DNA from: Anoplopoma fimbria
Taxonomy: Eukaryota; Chordata; Actinopteri; Perciformes; Anoplopomatidae
DNA length: 64,000 bases
Reading direction: 5' to 3'
Assembly (NCBI RefSeq): GCF_027596085.1
Contig: NC_072451.1
Span: forward strand, 7,531,513-7,595,512
A program made the position numbers and the translations under genes. Positions 44,020 through 57,124 of this stretch are shown piece by piece; positions within the stretch are counted from its first letter, which is position 1; every line of letters begins with the position of its first letter. The notes under the pieces were generated by a model, which did no database searches, had not been told where the DNA came from, and saw nothing but the letters and a program-made list of their open reading frames with translations.

Positions 44020-46620
44020 GACAAAGCTATCGCACACATAGGTATTTGTACGGTCTGAGTGTTTGGGAGGTCTAGCTGATCCTGTTGCCTGTGCACTGTG
44101 GTGTGTTTTGGCAGCCTCATTCATGAGCCTCGTGCTTCACGTCTTATTGAGCAAAGGGGAAGAGGGTGAATTTAAAAGTTCAGTTTACAAGGCACAAATT
44201 TTTGCTTTTTTACTCATTGTTATTTTTAACGCCATGATTCAGGTGACATCAGCACATCGTCAAAGAGATTTGTCTTTATATCTGCTGCTTCCACCGACTT
44301 ACATGAGCCAAGACCGACTTGCAATAATTTCACACTAATAAGTTTTACCATGGCCATCCAATTAAATTTTGGCCTAATTGGGTGTGTTTTTCATGAATAG
44401 ACTTGACAAAACTAGCTGAACCACCGACCTATAGTACCATGTTAAAACATTTAATCTGTATCTGAAGCTCCTGAAACTGCTGGGGACTAACGTAAACCAG
44501 ATCGTAGTTAATCTCTCCTCTAGTCAGCCCTCATTATAACGCAACAGGGGAGAGATGCAGCAGACCTAAACCCCAGATTGCAGCCCTGTCGTCTGCATAT
44601 GCTTGATGTGGGAACATTGGTACTGACAGGGACATATATTGTTACAGCTGAAATTGCTATGTTGCACAGACTACCATTGTTTTGGTGTTGTTTTCCTTTA
44701 GAAAGAAAGAAATTAAGCTCAGTGAAAAGAGGCCAGTTATAACCTGTACATTACCCAGTCTGATTCATTTCTTAGGACACACTTTTCCAATTTACCCACA
44801 TATTTTGACAGAAAAACATCAATAACATAAATCCATGTGAGGCTAAAGTTAGATTTCCAGCTGTATGCTGAGGCTGGGTTGGTTCAAATGTCAAAGTCAT
44901 TATCTGCGAATGTGTATATCTCCATCATAAGGTTGTCATTTTCTTGTCACACTCTTTTTCATTATAAAACCCAGTATACCATCTGTGAGGCGGTCGAGTC
45001 CCCGAAATGATACCTTTCTTTATATATATCACACCATCCATGCATAACATATTTATTTATTCATGATCAACATATTATTTAAGTTTGTGGCAGTGGGGTT
45101 TCAGTTACATTTTGCTAGCTTGTATGACACAAGGAACAAGGAAAGGTTGCATTCACTTCTTGAATTTATTGTTTGTACTGTATGGACCACTGCCATCCTT
45201 TGGGAAAATTGTTTGTCAGGTTTTAAAATATAAACTTTACTAGCTTGCTGATGAATGAAAGTTTAAAGACATTTTTTCGTTCACTTTCTCATTTATTGCT
45301 CTTTCAAACTTGGGAAGATAAAGTAAGATGAGAAGATTGATAACACACTCTGCATATATATTTTGTCAAACTGTTGCTTTTGTCATTAGTACATTCACAC
45401 AGTAAGTTACGTAAAGCCACGGTCACACATGTGCAAGTTCAGGCGAGTAACCCATGGCCTGCCGAGGTGATATTAGTGCTGAAATGTTTTTTTGCACTTT
45501 CCGTGCATAGAAGTGAGTGTTACTAGAGGAGAAAGGTTACTTTTGTCCATGGGTGCCCAGGCTTTTTTATTTTATTTTATTTTTTCGGAAACAAGTCAAT
45601 CTTTCTGAGCTTTTTGCACCACGAATAAAGGCATCAACCAATCACATTTTAGAACAGACACATTTAATTTAAACTATTGTGTACAACAAGTTCAACAACA
45701 TTCTCTATAGTCTGCACCATGACGCCTAAGTTAATTTTACTCCTTTCAACCTTGACGAAGACAACACAGACTTAATCCACTCCTTACCTTTCCCAATAAA
45801 AGCCCTTGACATTCATATACAATGCATAACTGTTTAATAGAGGAACATTCTCTCAAAGCATTTCCCTAAAAGGAAACTCAATGTAATAGCTTACTGTAGA
45901 CTATCAAACAATTGACCTCACCAACTGATGGGATAATTCTACAACTGTTTTGCAACTGTAGCAAATCTGAATCTGAATGAAAAACATGTTGTTTATTTGT
46001 CACAGCCCCTGTGCGTGAAGGCCTTTCAGCGAGCAAGCAATTAAGCTTACTTCCTAAAATGTCAAACTAATATAGAACTCTTACGGGGCCAATTTTTAGA
46101 CCTGATTAAATCCATCAAAATGCGGTTAAATTCTATGATTCACCACATGTACACGGAGCCTGGCAATAAACCTGACAATTTCATCACCCCAGCTTTCATG
46201 TTGTTCAACCTAACTGCCAGTGAAAGTGAACAAATTAATTGTTTTTCAACTGCCAGTGTGGCATAAAAAGTGCCTAATCAAATAATATTCAAATTATCCA
46301 CGCCCTTGAAACCCGCCTCCAATTTTTCTCCCTCTGTTGAAAAGAGGGAAGTGTGCCATCTGGTTACCGAAAGAGCCAGCCGACCATGTGGAAAGTCTGC
46401 TTCAGAGTGGCATTCTTTCAAAACCTGACGCAGACACTCATTCTGTAGCATGTGTGTGTGTGTGTTTCTGTAGATTTTTGGAGGGAAACTTTTCTTCCTT
46501 GACAAGCTGTTTTTGTCTCTTCTCAATATTGTGTCATAAATCGGTTAACTATGGAGGATTTTAAGATTCGTCTAAGAAACGTAAAGTAGAAACAAGTGAG
46601 CTCAACCATGCTGCAGCAAA
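44020..46620. other. Interval without a recognised gene
   Basis: 45415-45650 reads like an old interspersed repeat. No exon was identified. Confidence 0.25.
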
Positions 46621-46624
46621 ACAT

Positions 46625-46870
46625 TTTTCATCCATTGATCCGTCCAGTAATTTTTACCCCTGGGGACTGGAGCCGATCCAAGCTGACATTGGGTGAAGGC
46701 AGGGTTCACCCTGGGGCACCCTGACACATAGAGACACACAACCATTCACACTCACATCCACAGCTTAGAGTTATTGATTAAAATAAGCTGCATGTCCTTG
46801 GAGTGTGGGCGGAAGCCGGAGAACCCCAACCCTTCTTGTTGTGAGGCGATACACCACAGTGCAGCGCAAA
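46625..46870. repeat. SINE/LINE-type teleost repeat
   Basis: 'ccattgatccgtccagtaat', 'gggactggagccgatccaagctgacattgggtgaaggcagggttcaccctgg', 'aaccattcacactcacatcc' and 'ggagtgtgggcggaagccggagaa' follow the order of a ubiquitous fish retroelement. Noncoding and diverged. Confidence 0.75.
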
Positions 46871-47069
46871 AACAACAACATTGTTCAATATTAACTTAAA
46901 TGTGTGTAGAGTGGGTTTAACTTGATTTGTTCCAGCTAATGGGTATAACATTAAGAAATAAATAGAAGTAACATTATAGTAATCCATTGAATTTATGTCT
47001 ACAAAATAGGGGGTTAGTTTCCATCCTATTAACCATGTTACTATGTTCATTCTATGTTTATTTGCCCTT

Positions 47070-47140
47070 ATTGTGAAGAACTTTGAGCTGCATTTCTTGT
47101 ATAAAAGGTGCTACACAAATACATTTTTTTTATTATATCT
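47070..47140. repeat. Retroelement 3' tail-like sequence
   Basis: 'ctttgagctgcatttcttgtataaaaggtgctacacaaataca' resembles the shared 3' tail of several fish retroelements. A weaker relative lies at 55845-55890. Confidence 0.55.
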
Positions 47141-47149
47141 ACTGGGTTC

Positions 47150-49730
47150 TGGGGGGGAAGGGTTATTGCTGCAAGACACTGAAACAGACTGAAAAAACAC
47201 ACATATGGTGGGAGGTGGATGGGTCAAACAAACACAGGTGTTCCTCTCCAAAATTATTGTTGATTCATATATTAATTTGTCGTTGATGAGATATGTGATT
47301 TCTATACTTGAGTTACGTTGTTTATGTTTTGGTGGCCATTTGCAGTTGTTCTTTTTAAAAAAAAAAATTGTTATGATTAAAAAGAAGGTTAACTACTTTT
47401 TTCGAGTATTTTTCTATTTCATTATTTTTTCTATACAAATGTCTGTGAATATCCATTGTTCTTATTTATTGTTCTGGACTTGCTAACCTTAAAGACATAG
47501 AAGCCTTGTAAGAATTGACCTGATGTTCACACTGACTTGTTTGACTGCAGCTGTGTCAATTATCCAGTGCTAACCTGATTGCGATTGCCTGGCGGCTGAC
47601 ACCAGCCTTGGTATATCTGTGAGCTGCCTCTTGTTTTTACATGCCCCGAGTTGAAACGTTTAGGCGCTAAGCCCATTTATTAAAGTCTGTGTGCTTCACT
47701 ATTTATTTATAAATTTTTTGATCACGACTTATTAATCTCAAAGCTAAGGACAAGTCTAACGTTTCTCTTTTTTGGTTACATTTTCTATAAATCTAAAGAT
47801 GAAATATCAAAGAATTAGTTGTCCCTTTAAGAAATCAAAATGAAAGAACTCCTGCGCACTGTTTCGCTCACTGCTGGTGCATTTGTTTACAACATTATTG
47901 GTCTACAAGGTCTTGGTTACTTTATCGGATACAGAAGAATCACAACAGTTCTACACTGTTAACAGTATATATAAATAGTTGACCTTAAAAATTTGTTATC
48001 TTGGCGAATGAAACACACCAGGAAAACAAACACCTTGCTATTCGAGTAACTACGAAAAGAAGAAAAAAAACTATAAACTGTCAAACTATCAAAAGATAAT
48101 AAACAGACATTGCAGATGAGCGAAGATAGTGCCACTATTCATATTAAAAATGTAAAGATGAATAATAATAAAAAGTATCACAGCAACAAACTGTCCAAGG
48201 TCAAAGAGGTTCAATAAGGACAAACAATCACTATTCATAATTTATTGAATACTTACATCTTTTCCATCCAAAACCCGCCCGCACTCATCAAGAAAGAAAG
48301 TACTTAACAGCAGATGTATTAATGTTTTTTTTAATAACTGTAGCATGCACAAACTGAAGTTGATATGGACACATATATTAGCAATAAACCCTGAATTCCT
48401 GAATATCACTATACAGAAGAAAATCTCTCTTTCTCTTTCTCTCTCTCACTCTCTCAGCTTTGACAAGTACAAAACAGCAGAATGCACAAAAGATGTGCAA
48501 AGGATGCTTTGCTAGAGAGCCAGCTGCTTAGAGAGAAGCCCAGACTTACCTTGGTGTGAAGAGTGTCTTATTGTGAGTGGTACAAGATCAAACTCACAAC
48601 ATCGCTTCTGTCAAATATTTTCTTTAGGTGGAATTATTATTTGAAAAGAAATGAGTACACTCCACAAGGCAGAATCAGTTTTGCTTGTTAGCTGGGTCAG
48701 TTATTTTTCAGGTTGAATATCAAACAGACTTGCATTTAAATTTTTTTGATATTTCTAAGCAAAGCATTTTCTTTTTTGTTATGTCATCATTGACATTCAG
48801 TAAAAATCAGCGTTCCTTTCAAAGTCAATGTGGCTCTCCTCATGCTGAAACCCTTCCTCGCAGTGAATTACTGTGGACCCCTGGAGATTCTATTCATATT
48901 CATCACAAACAGTGTTGAGGGGTTTGTATGGAGATGTTAATGCATGGAAATGAAAGCTGCAAACAAGCCTATGAGGCAGGAAAATATGTGTCCATGATAA
49001 ATGTGAACGTCAGCTTAACATGTAGGCACAATCTGTGGTCCATCTAGTTTAATCAATGTTATGAATACAGTCCGTATGAGCTCTTTTATCACGCTTGAGC
49101 AGGTGTGTATTTTTGAAAGGGGTGCATCATCAATTTAGCGATATGTGGAGAGTGGATCACACTTAACATAAAGTGATACTCCAATTAAACTCTGTTTTTT
49201 TAAAGTGGGAAACATTTTACACCCGAGATAATGAAAAGTGGCTCTAGAAAGTTTTAACTCTGCTCCTTTTTAAGAGCTAGATAGAACAAAATGGTGAAGA
49301 TTTTTGAAGAAAATGTTTTGCTTTAATGTTTTTGTCATATGCCTCGCTCCTCTCGCAGAAGTGTATTCGGATACATTTTGGCGTAAAGGGCACAATTAGC
49401 ATATGAGTGAACTGTGTAGAAATGTAATATACTGCAAGGGTTATTTGAGAGTTTCTATGGATGTTTTTCATCACTGCAATCCCTTGTATACAAAAGGAAT
49501 TCAAGCTAGCAGCATCAGTTTTTCATGAAGTAGCAAACTGCAAATGGTTTACAGCCTTTCTCTAAGCCTACAGGGGGTGAACGTTTTGTGCTCAAAATGT
49601 AGATTGTCTGGAATGTTATTGTCAAGAAGGAGAACTGGATATCTTTTCAGCAACTGATTCAACACTTTCAGCAGCTCACAAACAACAGCAGATCATCCAG
49701 ATGATAAACATACCAAGAAAATGGAATAGT
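47150..49730. other. Interval without a secure gene
   Basis: Only a CT-rich tract (48422-48457) and one minus-strand donor-like ACCAAG|GTAAGT near 48548-48556 stand out. Confidence 0.2.
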
Positions 49731-49735
49731 TTGTC

Positions 49736-49835
49736 TTTTGGGGAAATATTCACTCTCTTGTCAAGACTTAAATCGCCTTCCAGTACCATGTCTGCTACAA
49801 TAAATATGAAGCTACAGCCAGGTAGCCAACTGTCC
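49736..49835. repeat. Left-end fragment of the 14161-14600 TIR family
   Basis: 'tttggggaaatattcactctcttgtcaagactt' and 'atatgaagctacagccaggtagcc' match one terminus of the family. The inverted opposite terminus is at 51108-51232. Confidence 0.65.
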
Positions 49836-50132
49836 TGTATCAGTGTAAACAGCCCATACTGGGCTAATTTCTTCTTACAGATCCTAGATCTGATAAAACA
49901 GCAGCTGCAGATCGTGTGCTAATCGAATCTCGGGTCAATCTGCACATATCATCCAATCACAGGCCCATTATGCTCACTAGTTGTGTACAAGGTTAATGCA
50001 TGTTTTGGTTATGTCATGTATTGTTTGGTCTGTGTAGCATGTGCTAATATGCAAAAACCTGCAAAAAAAGAAAAGACTGTTCAGGCTGCAACAAACAATG
50101 ACAAGCATAAAATGCATGGGTTAAGCATGTCA

Positions 50133-50381
50133 GCTGACTCGACAAAAGCCTTCTGTTCTTCATGATGTTGGAAACTCTCATTTGGGCATGGAGGACCGAA
50201 AGACCTAACTGAGCATGCTTCCACAGAAAAGCACAACAAGTCCACAGTAGCTAAAGGTGCAAGGAATACAGGTGCATTCTTTGTGACAACTTCTGCGGAA
50301 AATAACCCGCAAGTGAAACGTTGTATGTGTACCTTACGGTTAAACACAGACTCTTCTACAACAACACCGACTGTCTTGTAA
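50133..50381 (+). pseudogene. Transposon-derived zinc-finger remnant (HGG...H...H type)
   Basis: The plus frame reads ADSTKAFCSS, a stop, then CWKLSFGHGGPKDLTEHAST EKH and a further 50 residues (in part AKGARNTGAFFVTTSAE) to TAA. Its pattern of cysteines followed by HGG, D, H and a final H is the zinc finger found near the start of a widespread hAT-related transposase family in fish and insects (AFC..C...FS..HGG..D...H.....H). The in-frame stop between the cysteines and the lack of any following transposase frame show it is inactive. Family is inferred from the motif alone. Confidence 0.6.
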
Positions 50382-51107
50382 AGTTCAACGGTGCTTTGTT
50401 TCATGTCTCAAATGTGGTGACGAATATGCTCGTGGGATGAATGAAAGCTGAAATTATAACAATGAATGCCTTAAAAACCCAGTACTGTGAGGGATATTTT
50501 GGATGAGATAAACCCTGAGTGAAGGCGAGCCATTATTGTTGTCACCAATTCCTCAAACAAGACAGCGATTAAACTGAAAATGGCCTACATCAAGCTCCGA
50601 TGAACTGTGTGGGAAAGAATGAAACAGATATTAGAAAAATCTCAACAGCAGATAAAGCTAGTGTCAACTCTGGAAAACACCAAAACACCAAAACACCACA
50701 CCGTTTACAAGTTATTGAGCAGTGCCAGCAATCGCATTCTGGAAGCTAATTTCCCAGGTCATGAGTTTTAAAGATCTACATCATGTCATGTAAGGACTTC
50801 TCTCTGGCTCTGCAAAAGGACAAAAGGCTGCTTGAATCATTCGAGCAGCGAGGGTGAGTCATCCCACTGTTTTCTTAATTTGCATTTGAAATGTTTTTGA
50901 GTTCTTATGCTGTAAAAGTCAAAATTGTAATTTTTTGATCATTTATTTTCGAGGTTTATTCACATAAGCTTACATAATGATACTAAATAATAATAAAGCT
51001 ATATACTACAAGGAATATACCCTTTTGCTTGAGATATACTGAATATTCACAATAACTCGATGGCACATCACATTTTGTGTCTTATTTGGTAGTGAGGAGG
51101 TTGGCAA

Positions 51108-51232
51108 ACCTAGCTGGCAGGAAGTACGTTAGCTTAGCACCTTCATATATGTACAGAGTGGTATCCATCTTCTCATCTAATTCTAGTCAAAACAGCGAAT
51201 AAGTGTACTTGTGAAATATGTTTAGACATTGT
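51108..51232. repeat. Right-end fragment of the 14161-14600 TIR family
   Basis: 'gttagcttagcaccttcata...gtggtatccatcttctcatctaattctagtcaaaacagcgaataagtg' is the opposite, inverted terminus to 49736-49835. Confidence 0.65.
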
Positions 51233-51937
51233 AAATATGTAAAAAGCAGACTATATATCAACTTTTATCAGTTAACTTTTCAGATTTTAATCTCAAATAT
51301 ATCTTTTCTACAGCAGATTTAACACAAACAAAAATACACAGATGCGAAGAAAAAAACGGGATATTTAGCCTTCAGCACTTCATTGTAACATCCAGTGCAA
51401 AAAAAAATACCACTACCTTCACACTTGGCATTTACGGTTGTATCCATTCTCCCCTTGTACTGAATTTATTATTTGTCTTTCTTTGGATAAAATAAAAATA
51501 AAATATAATAAATACAAATATAACAATGATGAGAATAAAATAGATAATAAAGATATGGCCATAAACATGTTTAAATATATTATATTCTAATTATATCCTA
51601 ATGAATTGTACTCTAAGCCTTGTACTGATGGTGCCCCCTAAAATAAATCCTGCTCAGCAAGGTATGACCTCCTATGATAATTTCATACATATCCACGACC
51701 TATGCATGAGAGTTCCTGTATCACCTTTAGATGCTCATCATTTGGAGTAGAATAGTTGTTTTGAATGTTGCAAAACAGCAACAGGTAATGACTGCTGTTC
51801 TGAATACTGAAACATGTAATTTTTTTTTAATGATGTGTGGGCTGTTTGTGGGTGTTAACATGCTTGACAATGGGTACTTAATTGTCATATCACACCTTTT
51901 AATGTGCTCCTTGCAGAAACGTGTGCTTATACTTGAA

Positions 51938-51940
<3 letters not shown>

Positions 51941-51978
<38 letters not shown>
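51941..51978. repeat. (GT)n microsatellite
   Basis: About 19 GT units, followed by GA units; a second short GT tract lies at 52021-52036. Confidence 0.95.
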
Positions 51979-51981
<3 letters not shown>

Positions 51982-52039
51982 AGAGAGAGACAGAGATGGA
52001 TCGGTAACCGGTTGAGTGACTGGTGTGTGTGTGTGTAGG

Positions 52040-52140
52040 GGTGTGACCCCGGTGACTCAGCCACCAGCAATGTTCTTCTTCAAGGTGAATGAGTCACAAC
52101 CTCCCTCCGTTGGGAGACTTCTCCCTCCAACGGATATTTG
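52040..52140. promoter_or_regulatory. Possible regulatory cluster with AP-1/CNC-like sites
   Basis: TGACTCA (52052-52058) and TGAGTCA (52090-52096) lie 38 bp apart in opposite orientation, followed by an inverted repeat CCGTTGG (52107-52113) / CCAACGG (52127-52133). Such motifs occur by chance, so function is only suggested. Confidence 0.25.
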
Positions 52141-54049
52141 CTTCTATCTGCCTCGCCTTCAGTAAAACAGCTGAACCTAGACCGCTTTGAAGGACGCGTA
52201 CTAGCGTTTAAAAAAAACTGTCATGTGAATTCAGGCAGAAAGAAATAAGAAATTATGAATTCTCTCCATAAAGGTACAAATGGCTAGGTAATAATGAGAG
52301 ATAGCTGCAAATTATTCCTGAGGATTCATTTGCTTTTTTTTGATACATAACCGCAAGCTCCTAACAGTTCATGCAAAACTAAAAGGTAGCTATGACAACC
52401 TGCAGACACCTGTCTTTGGAGGTCATAAAAGGCACCACAATACGTAAAGATCAGCTTCAGTTTCATATATGCAATATGCTTTTATCCCTCTTAAATGTTG
52501 ACAAACATACAAATCCATTTATATGAACTACACTCTGAATAAGTTTAACTTTCTCAACAAAAAAAAAAGACTTTAGGTTTGTGTACCATGCACTGCATTC
52601 CTGCTTCTCTACTTTCTGAAAAGAAAAAAAAACAGAACCTCTGAATCATATTGTTTTTCTTCTGCGGGAAAGACTTTGGCTCGCTCCACTTTTCTACATT
52701 TCTTCTGCATCTCCCGCCTGTTTCAGCCTCTCCTCCTCACTTTTCCATCTCCTCTCCACCTCATTTCTCCGGCTTTCATCGGCATTGTCCTGCTGTTAAA
52801 CTGCCCCTGCGTTCTTCCTCTTTAGCCAAGCTTCGCTACACCCAAAGGGAAATGGAGTCACATGCTGAAAGTTATTCCAACACAGCTATTGGCACTGGTA
52901 CTGTAAATATTTTCAGAGGTATGAGAGTATTCATCATGGTTGAAGAGCTCTAAATAAATTCCGCCCTGAAGTGGAGAAATGAGAGTTTTGAAATAAGTCT
53001 TCATTTGCTACTACTAGAAGCACATTTAAATTGTTGGTGTTAGACTGTGTTAAATAATGTGATTTCTACAGTGCAAACAGAATGCTCTATTTGTATTTGT
53101 TTGAGACCAAAACTTCCATTTCGAGCAGGATGTGTGTTTCAACACGTCGAGCTAAATGAGCCACTTGTTGAGAGTACCACAATGCTGCTCTGAGAAACAC
53201 AGGAAGAGAGCAAACAAAGAACAGCATGGAGCAGACCTGCTTTTCTGGGGGCGTCATTTGGCAACGGGTCACAGGAGGTTAGTGTGATCGATGGGGTGAT
53301 GGCTCCCCTTTGTCTCTAATGGGGCGAGTTAAGGAGGAGACGGAGGAAGAAGAAGATAACGATGCAACAAGAGAGAAGAGAAGGAAATAAGCTAAAGAAT
53401 GCGACTGACTACGGACTTAAAGAACACCACGTTTATGGGGTATCGACACACTTTTGATGTTAAACTGGAATTTGAAATCTCCATGTTTTCTTTGTGTGTG
53501 ATCTATTTAATTGTATTTTATTGCACAACATAACATTGAGCATTGAGATATGATACGAAGACTGATGTAGCTAAAAAAACACATCATAGCAATACGTGCA
53601 TCCTAATTGAATAGAAATATCACAGAGTAAATGCAGAGCCATAAAGCCCCAAAAAGTATATTTAAATGAATAAATAATAACTACTAAAAACCGAAACAAA
53701 AGCTGCAAGTTCTCAATATGTCTCCCTCTGAATTCTCATGTTTTGTGAAATTAATTATAGAAATTCTTCCAGCCTCATGCGTAGCGTTTCTCATGGCAAC
53801 ATTTTACTAATATTTAGGAGGTAGTGTTTTTAAGAGACGCCTTGAAGGATTTCCAGGCTTCATTGCTAGTGACAGGTCGTAGCCCTGTATAGCCTACAAA
53901 CACAGACATGTTTTTACCCACACGTGGTTATGTACCATTTGGGTCACAAAAATTTGGGAGGACACATCATGCTGTTAAGCTTATATCCAATTAATGGAAA
54001 CTAGCAGGCTAATCGACGTTAGCTGTTATTTCCAACAAACATTTTTTTT

Positions 54050-54300
54050 TTTTGTTCATGTTATTTCAACACCTCCTGCACACTTAGTGTTGTTTCAAGC
54101 TGCTGGTATTGTTTTCACCTTGTGAGTTATCGTGTCAGAATGTGGTCCTGGAAACCGTGTGTTTATATCGCTGTCTGTCTGCCTGTGGACATATGTTGTC
54201 ACGGCGACAGCGTCACAATTGTGCAATGTGCAGTCATGAAACTTTACAGGTGTGTAGTTGAGATCAAAGTAGAAGTTGAGTTTGAAGATTGATGTGGTCC
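54050..54300. repeat. Probable teleost interspersed repeat
   Basis: 'cacggcgacagcgtcacaat', 'tgaaactttacaggtgtgtagttgagatcaaag' and 'gaagttgagtttgaagattgatgtggtcc' are familiar together from percomorph repeats. No partner copy here. Confidence 0.5.
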
Positions 54301-54767
54301 AGGCAAGTGTACAGGAAGTAGAGGCGTTGGAAGGGGGCAGTGGGAATTTCTTGGCACGACCTTGCCCATGCTGGTTGAGGTAGAGATGATTGGTTGAGGT
54401 CAGGCACTGACCTTGAGTAGTTAGGGTCAGGAAAGCCCATTGGTAAGGACCTGAACAAATCAGGTTACTGTTAACTCAGAGAGCATGGACGCTTTACCAA
54501 TCATAACTCGTAAATCTTACACAGGGCGGATCTTGCCGAGAAAAGCAGTTGGATTCATAATAATTGCAACATCCTGCATTACAGAAAGGAGCAGGATGAA
54601 GCTAGCATCAGCTGTGTCTCTGTAATGGAGGACACTAATGTGGGCGTCGCCATCACTGCAGAAACATAAATAAAACTTAAACTTTTTGGAAATTAGACAT
54701 TTGTCCAAATAAGTCAACAATAGTCATAACACATTATAAAACCTTTTATATTCACTTCATACGATAA

Positions 54768-55108
54768 AAAGTATTATAATACTTCATAACTGTCACTCGC
54801 TGGCATTTTGTGATCTATTTTACAGGATCATTGTGTATTATAATTCCTATATTTGTAACACAATAGAATCTTATATAATGTATTATAATCACTGTTATAA
54901 ATGCATTATAATGTAATTACAAGTTACTCTAAGTGGTCATTGTTTGCTTTAAGTAAAGTCAAAATAATTTAACGTTGTCCAAGCATAGATTTTATGTAAT
55001 TTTTTCATCTTCCTGAAAGAAAACAATGAACTTAGATTAACATGATGATAGAAAATATTATTATATATATCGACTACGGTAGTATTAATACACTATGATC
55101 CTTGCAAT
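54768..55108 (+). mobile_element. Repeat copy A of an inverted pair, with internal TIR-like ends
   Basis: Matches the reverse complement of 56478-56815 along its length, sharing 'cttcataactgtcactcgctggcatttt', 'ttacaagttactctaagtgg', 'tttcatcttcctgaaagaaaac' and 'ggtagtattaatacact'. Inside it, AGGATCATTGTGTATTA (from 54834) and the complement TAATACACTATGATCCT (ending about 55103) form a terminal inverted repeat, suggesting a nonautonomous DNA transposon. Confidence 0.85.
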
Positions 55109-55109
55109 A

Positions 55110-56475
55110 TATGTATATATATATGCACAGAGTCTTCTTTTAATTGAATTAATTACAATTAATAATTATAATTATAAATTCATCACCCAGTGTCTCAGGA
55201 AATAGAACACAATAACGGAGTGGTAATAAAAATATGCAAGAAAAATATATCACTGATTATCAGAAAACAGAGTCTGAGAAGAAAAGTAGAAGACAATTAA
55301 AGAGGTAGACAGAGATGAATGGACGTGGACAGAAAAACAGGGTGAGGGAGAAACACAGCGTCTGGCCTCCACCCCGCCACAAATTAACCATCTCCTCTAA
55401 TGTCCTTGTCATTTGGTTTGCATGTGTCTGCAAGCTGCACAAGAGTTTTCAGCCAATTAATGTTAACTTCTCTGGCAGCTGAGATGACTAATTAAAATGA
55501 CTTTAAAAGCCTCTTTGACATCTGAAATAATGGTAGTTTAAGCCACTTACACAGATAATGGCGGTGCTTGAAAAGGCCTGCGGCAGACTAATGACATGAG
55601 AATGGAAACGTTTTTCAGACTAAATGCTCTGGAGTTTTTAATATTTAATATTTTTTGTTTATTTTATATTTCTCATACTTGCTCAAATGTTTTTTATATC
55701 TGACATATTTTTTCACCAGTATTTTCCTATTTTCTATCTCATTAGGTTTTTTTTGTATTTTGTTGTTTTTTCGCCACCCTTGTGTCCCATGTTTTTAAAT
55801 ATGTCTGTTTTTAAAACCCCTGCTATTGATTTGTTTCTCTTGTGAAACACTTTGAGCTGCATTGTATGTTATGAAAGGCGTCATAGAAAAAAAGCGTATT
55901 AATAGCGAAGAGTGATTGTGGGCTTTTATTTAACAAATTAGTGGGCTAGTTTTATTAAAAAATGTTGGTTTTATTTGCTGTTAATAAACTCCAGATACCA
56001 TTTATGAGGAACCAAATGTGTTTAAAAGCTCTGAAATTATCCAAAAATTTGGTTACTTAATACCATTATTGATAAATTGTTGCTAAATGTGGAACTGGAC
56101 TTTTATGCCATCGGCTATGTTATTTGATCAACTCCTTTTGAGATATTTGGTTTTCTATTTCTATTCATTTCCACCCGTCTGCATGTGTTTGATGCTTTGG
56201 AAAAGTTAAAACTACTCCAATGTCTCATAGTGATAAGGTTATGTCATCAGGCTGGCCTTTTGTTTATGTTTTGGCAAGCCCTTCAGAACGATAAAGATTG
56301 AGTGTTTATAAGCTGACTGGCTGTTAACACTCACACACATACTTGACTGAACGGCGCTCTGTTGAAACTCATTGAAAAATGTAGAGCTTTTGTTTGATGT
56401 GGTAACTCTTTTTACATATATAACAGTATATATCTACTTCTTTATTTTTTATCTATTTTTATTTGTCTATTTTTA
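55110..56475. other. Spacer between the inverted copies
   Basis: No gene. It contains a retroelement-tail-like stretch at 55845-55890 and A/T-rich text. Confidence 0.3.
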
Positions 56476-56477
56476 TT

Positions 56478-56815
56478 TTGCAAAGGATCACAGTGTATTA
56501 ATACTACCGTTGTTGTAATGTATTATAATATTTTGTATCATAATGTTACTTTTAGTCTTAAAATGTTTTCTTTCAGGAAGATGAAAAAAACCCCATTAAA
56601 TCTGAGCAAGAACAACACAGAACGTTACTTAAAGCAAACAACAACCACTTAGAGTAACTTATAATTACATTATATTGCATTATAACAGTGATTAAAAAAC
56701 ATGATATGATATTATATTGTGTTACAAGTATGGAAAATGTAATACACAACGATCCTGTAAAATAGATCCCAAAATGCCAGCGAGTGACAATCATGAAGTA
56801 TTATATTACTTGATC
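56478..56815 (-). mobile_element. Repeat copy B of an inverted pair
   Basis: Reverse-complement relative of 54768-55108. Its ends read 'caaaggatcacagtgtattaatactaccg' and 'cacaacgatcctgtaaaatagatcc'. About 80% identity by eye, so the copies are old. No coding capacity. Confidence 0.85.
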
Positions 56816-57027
56816 TCATAAGTCATTATTAAATGCTTTATATAACATATATACTATTGTTAGAAGACATTATTAATATTAATGAGTGCATATACCTGTA
56901 ATTATACAGTGCTATGAAGAAAAGTGTTTTTAATCATTCATTTAACCAGGATTTGATGAAGGCATTGAAAGCTAAAAAAATGTTTAATCTTCATAGCTGC
57001 TCTGACATGCCTCTTAATTTAGTTTAT

Positions 57028-57031
<4 letters not shown>

Positions 57032-57120
<89 letters not shown>
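57032..57120. repeat. (GT)n microsatellite
   Basis: About 44 perfect GT units. The open frames here are artefacts of the repeat. Confidence 0.95.
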
Positions 57121-57122
<2 letters not shown>

Positions 57123-57124
57123 CT

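Noticed and set aside
50081..50404. 107-codon minus-strand frame
   Set aside because: Antisense to the zinc-finger remnant, whose plus-strand motif explains the region better.
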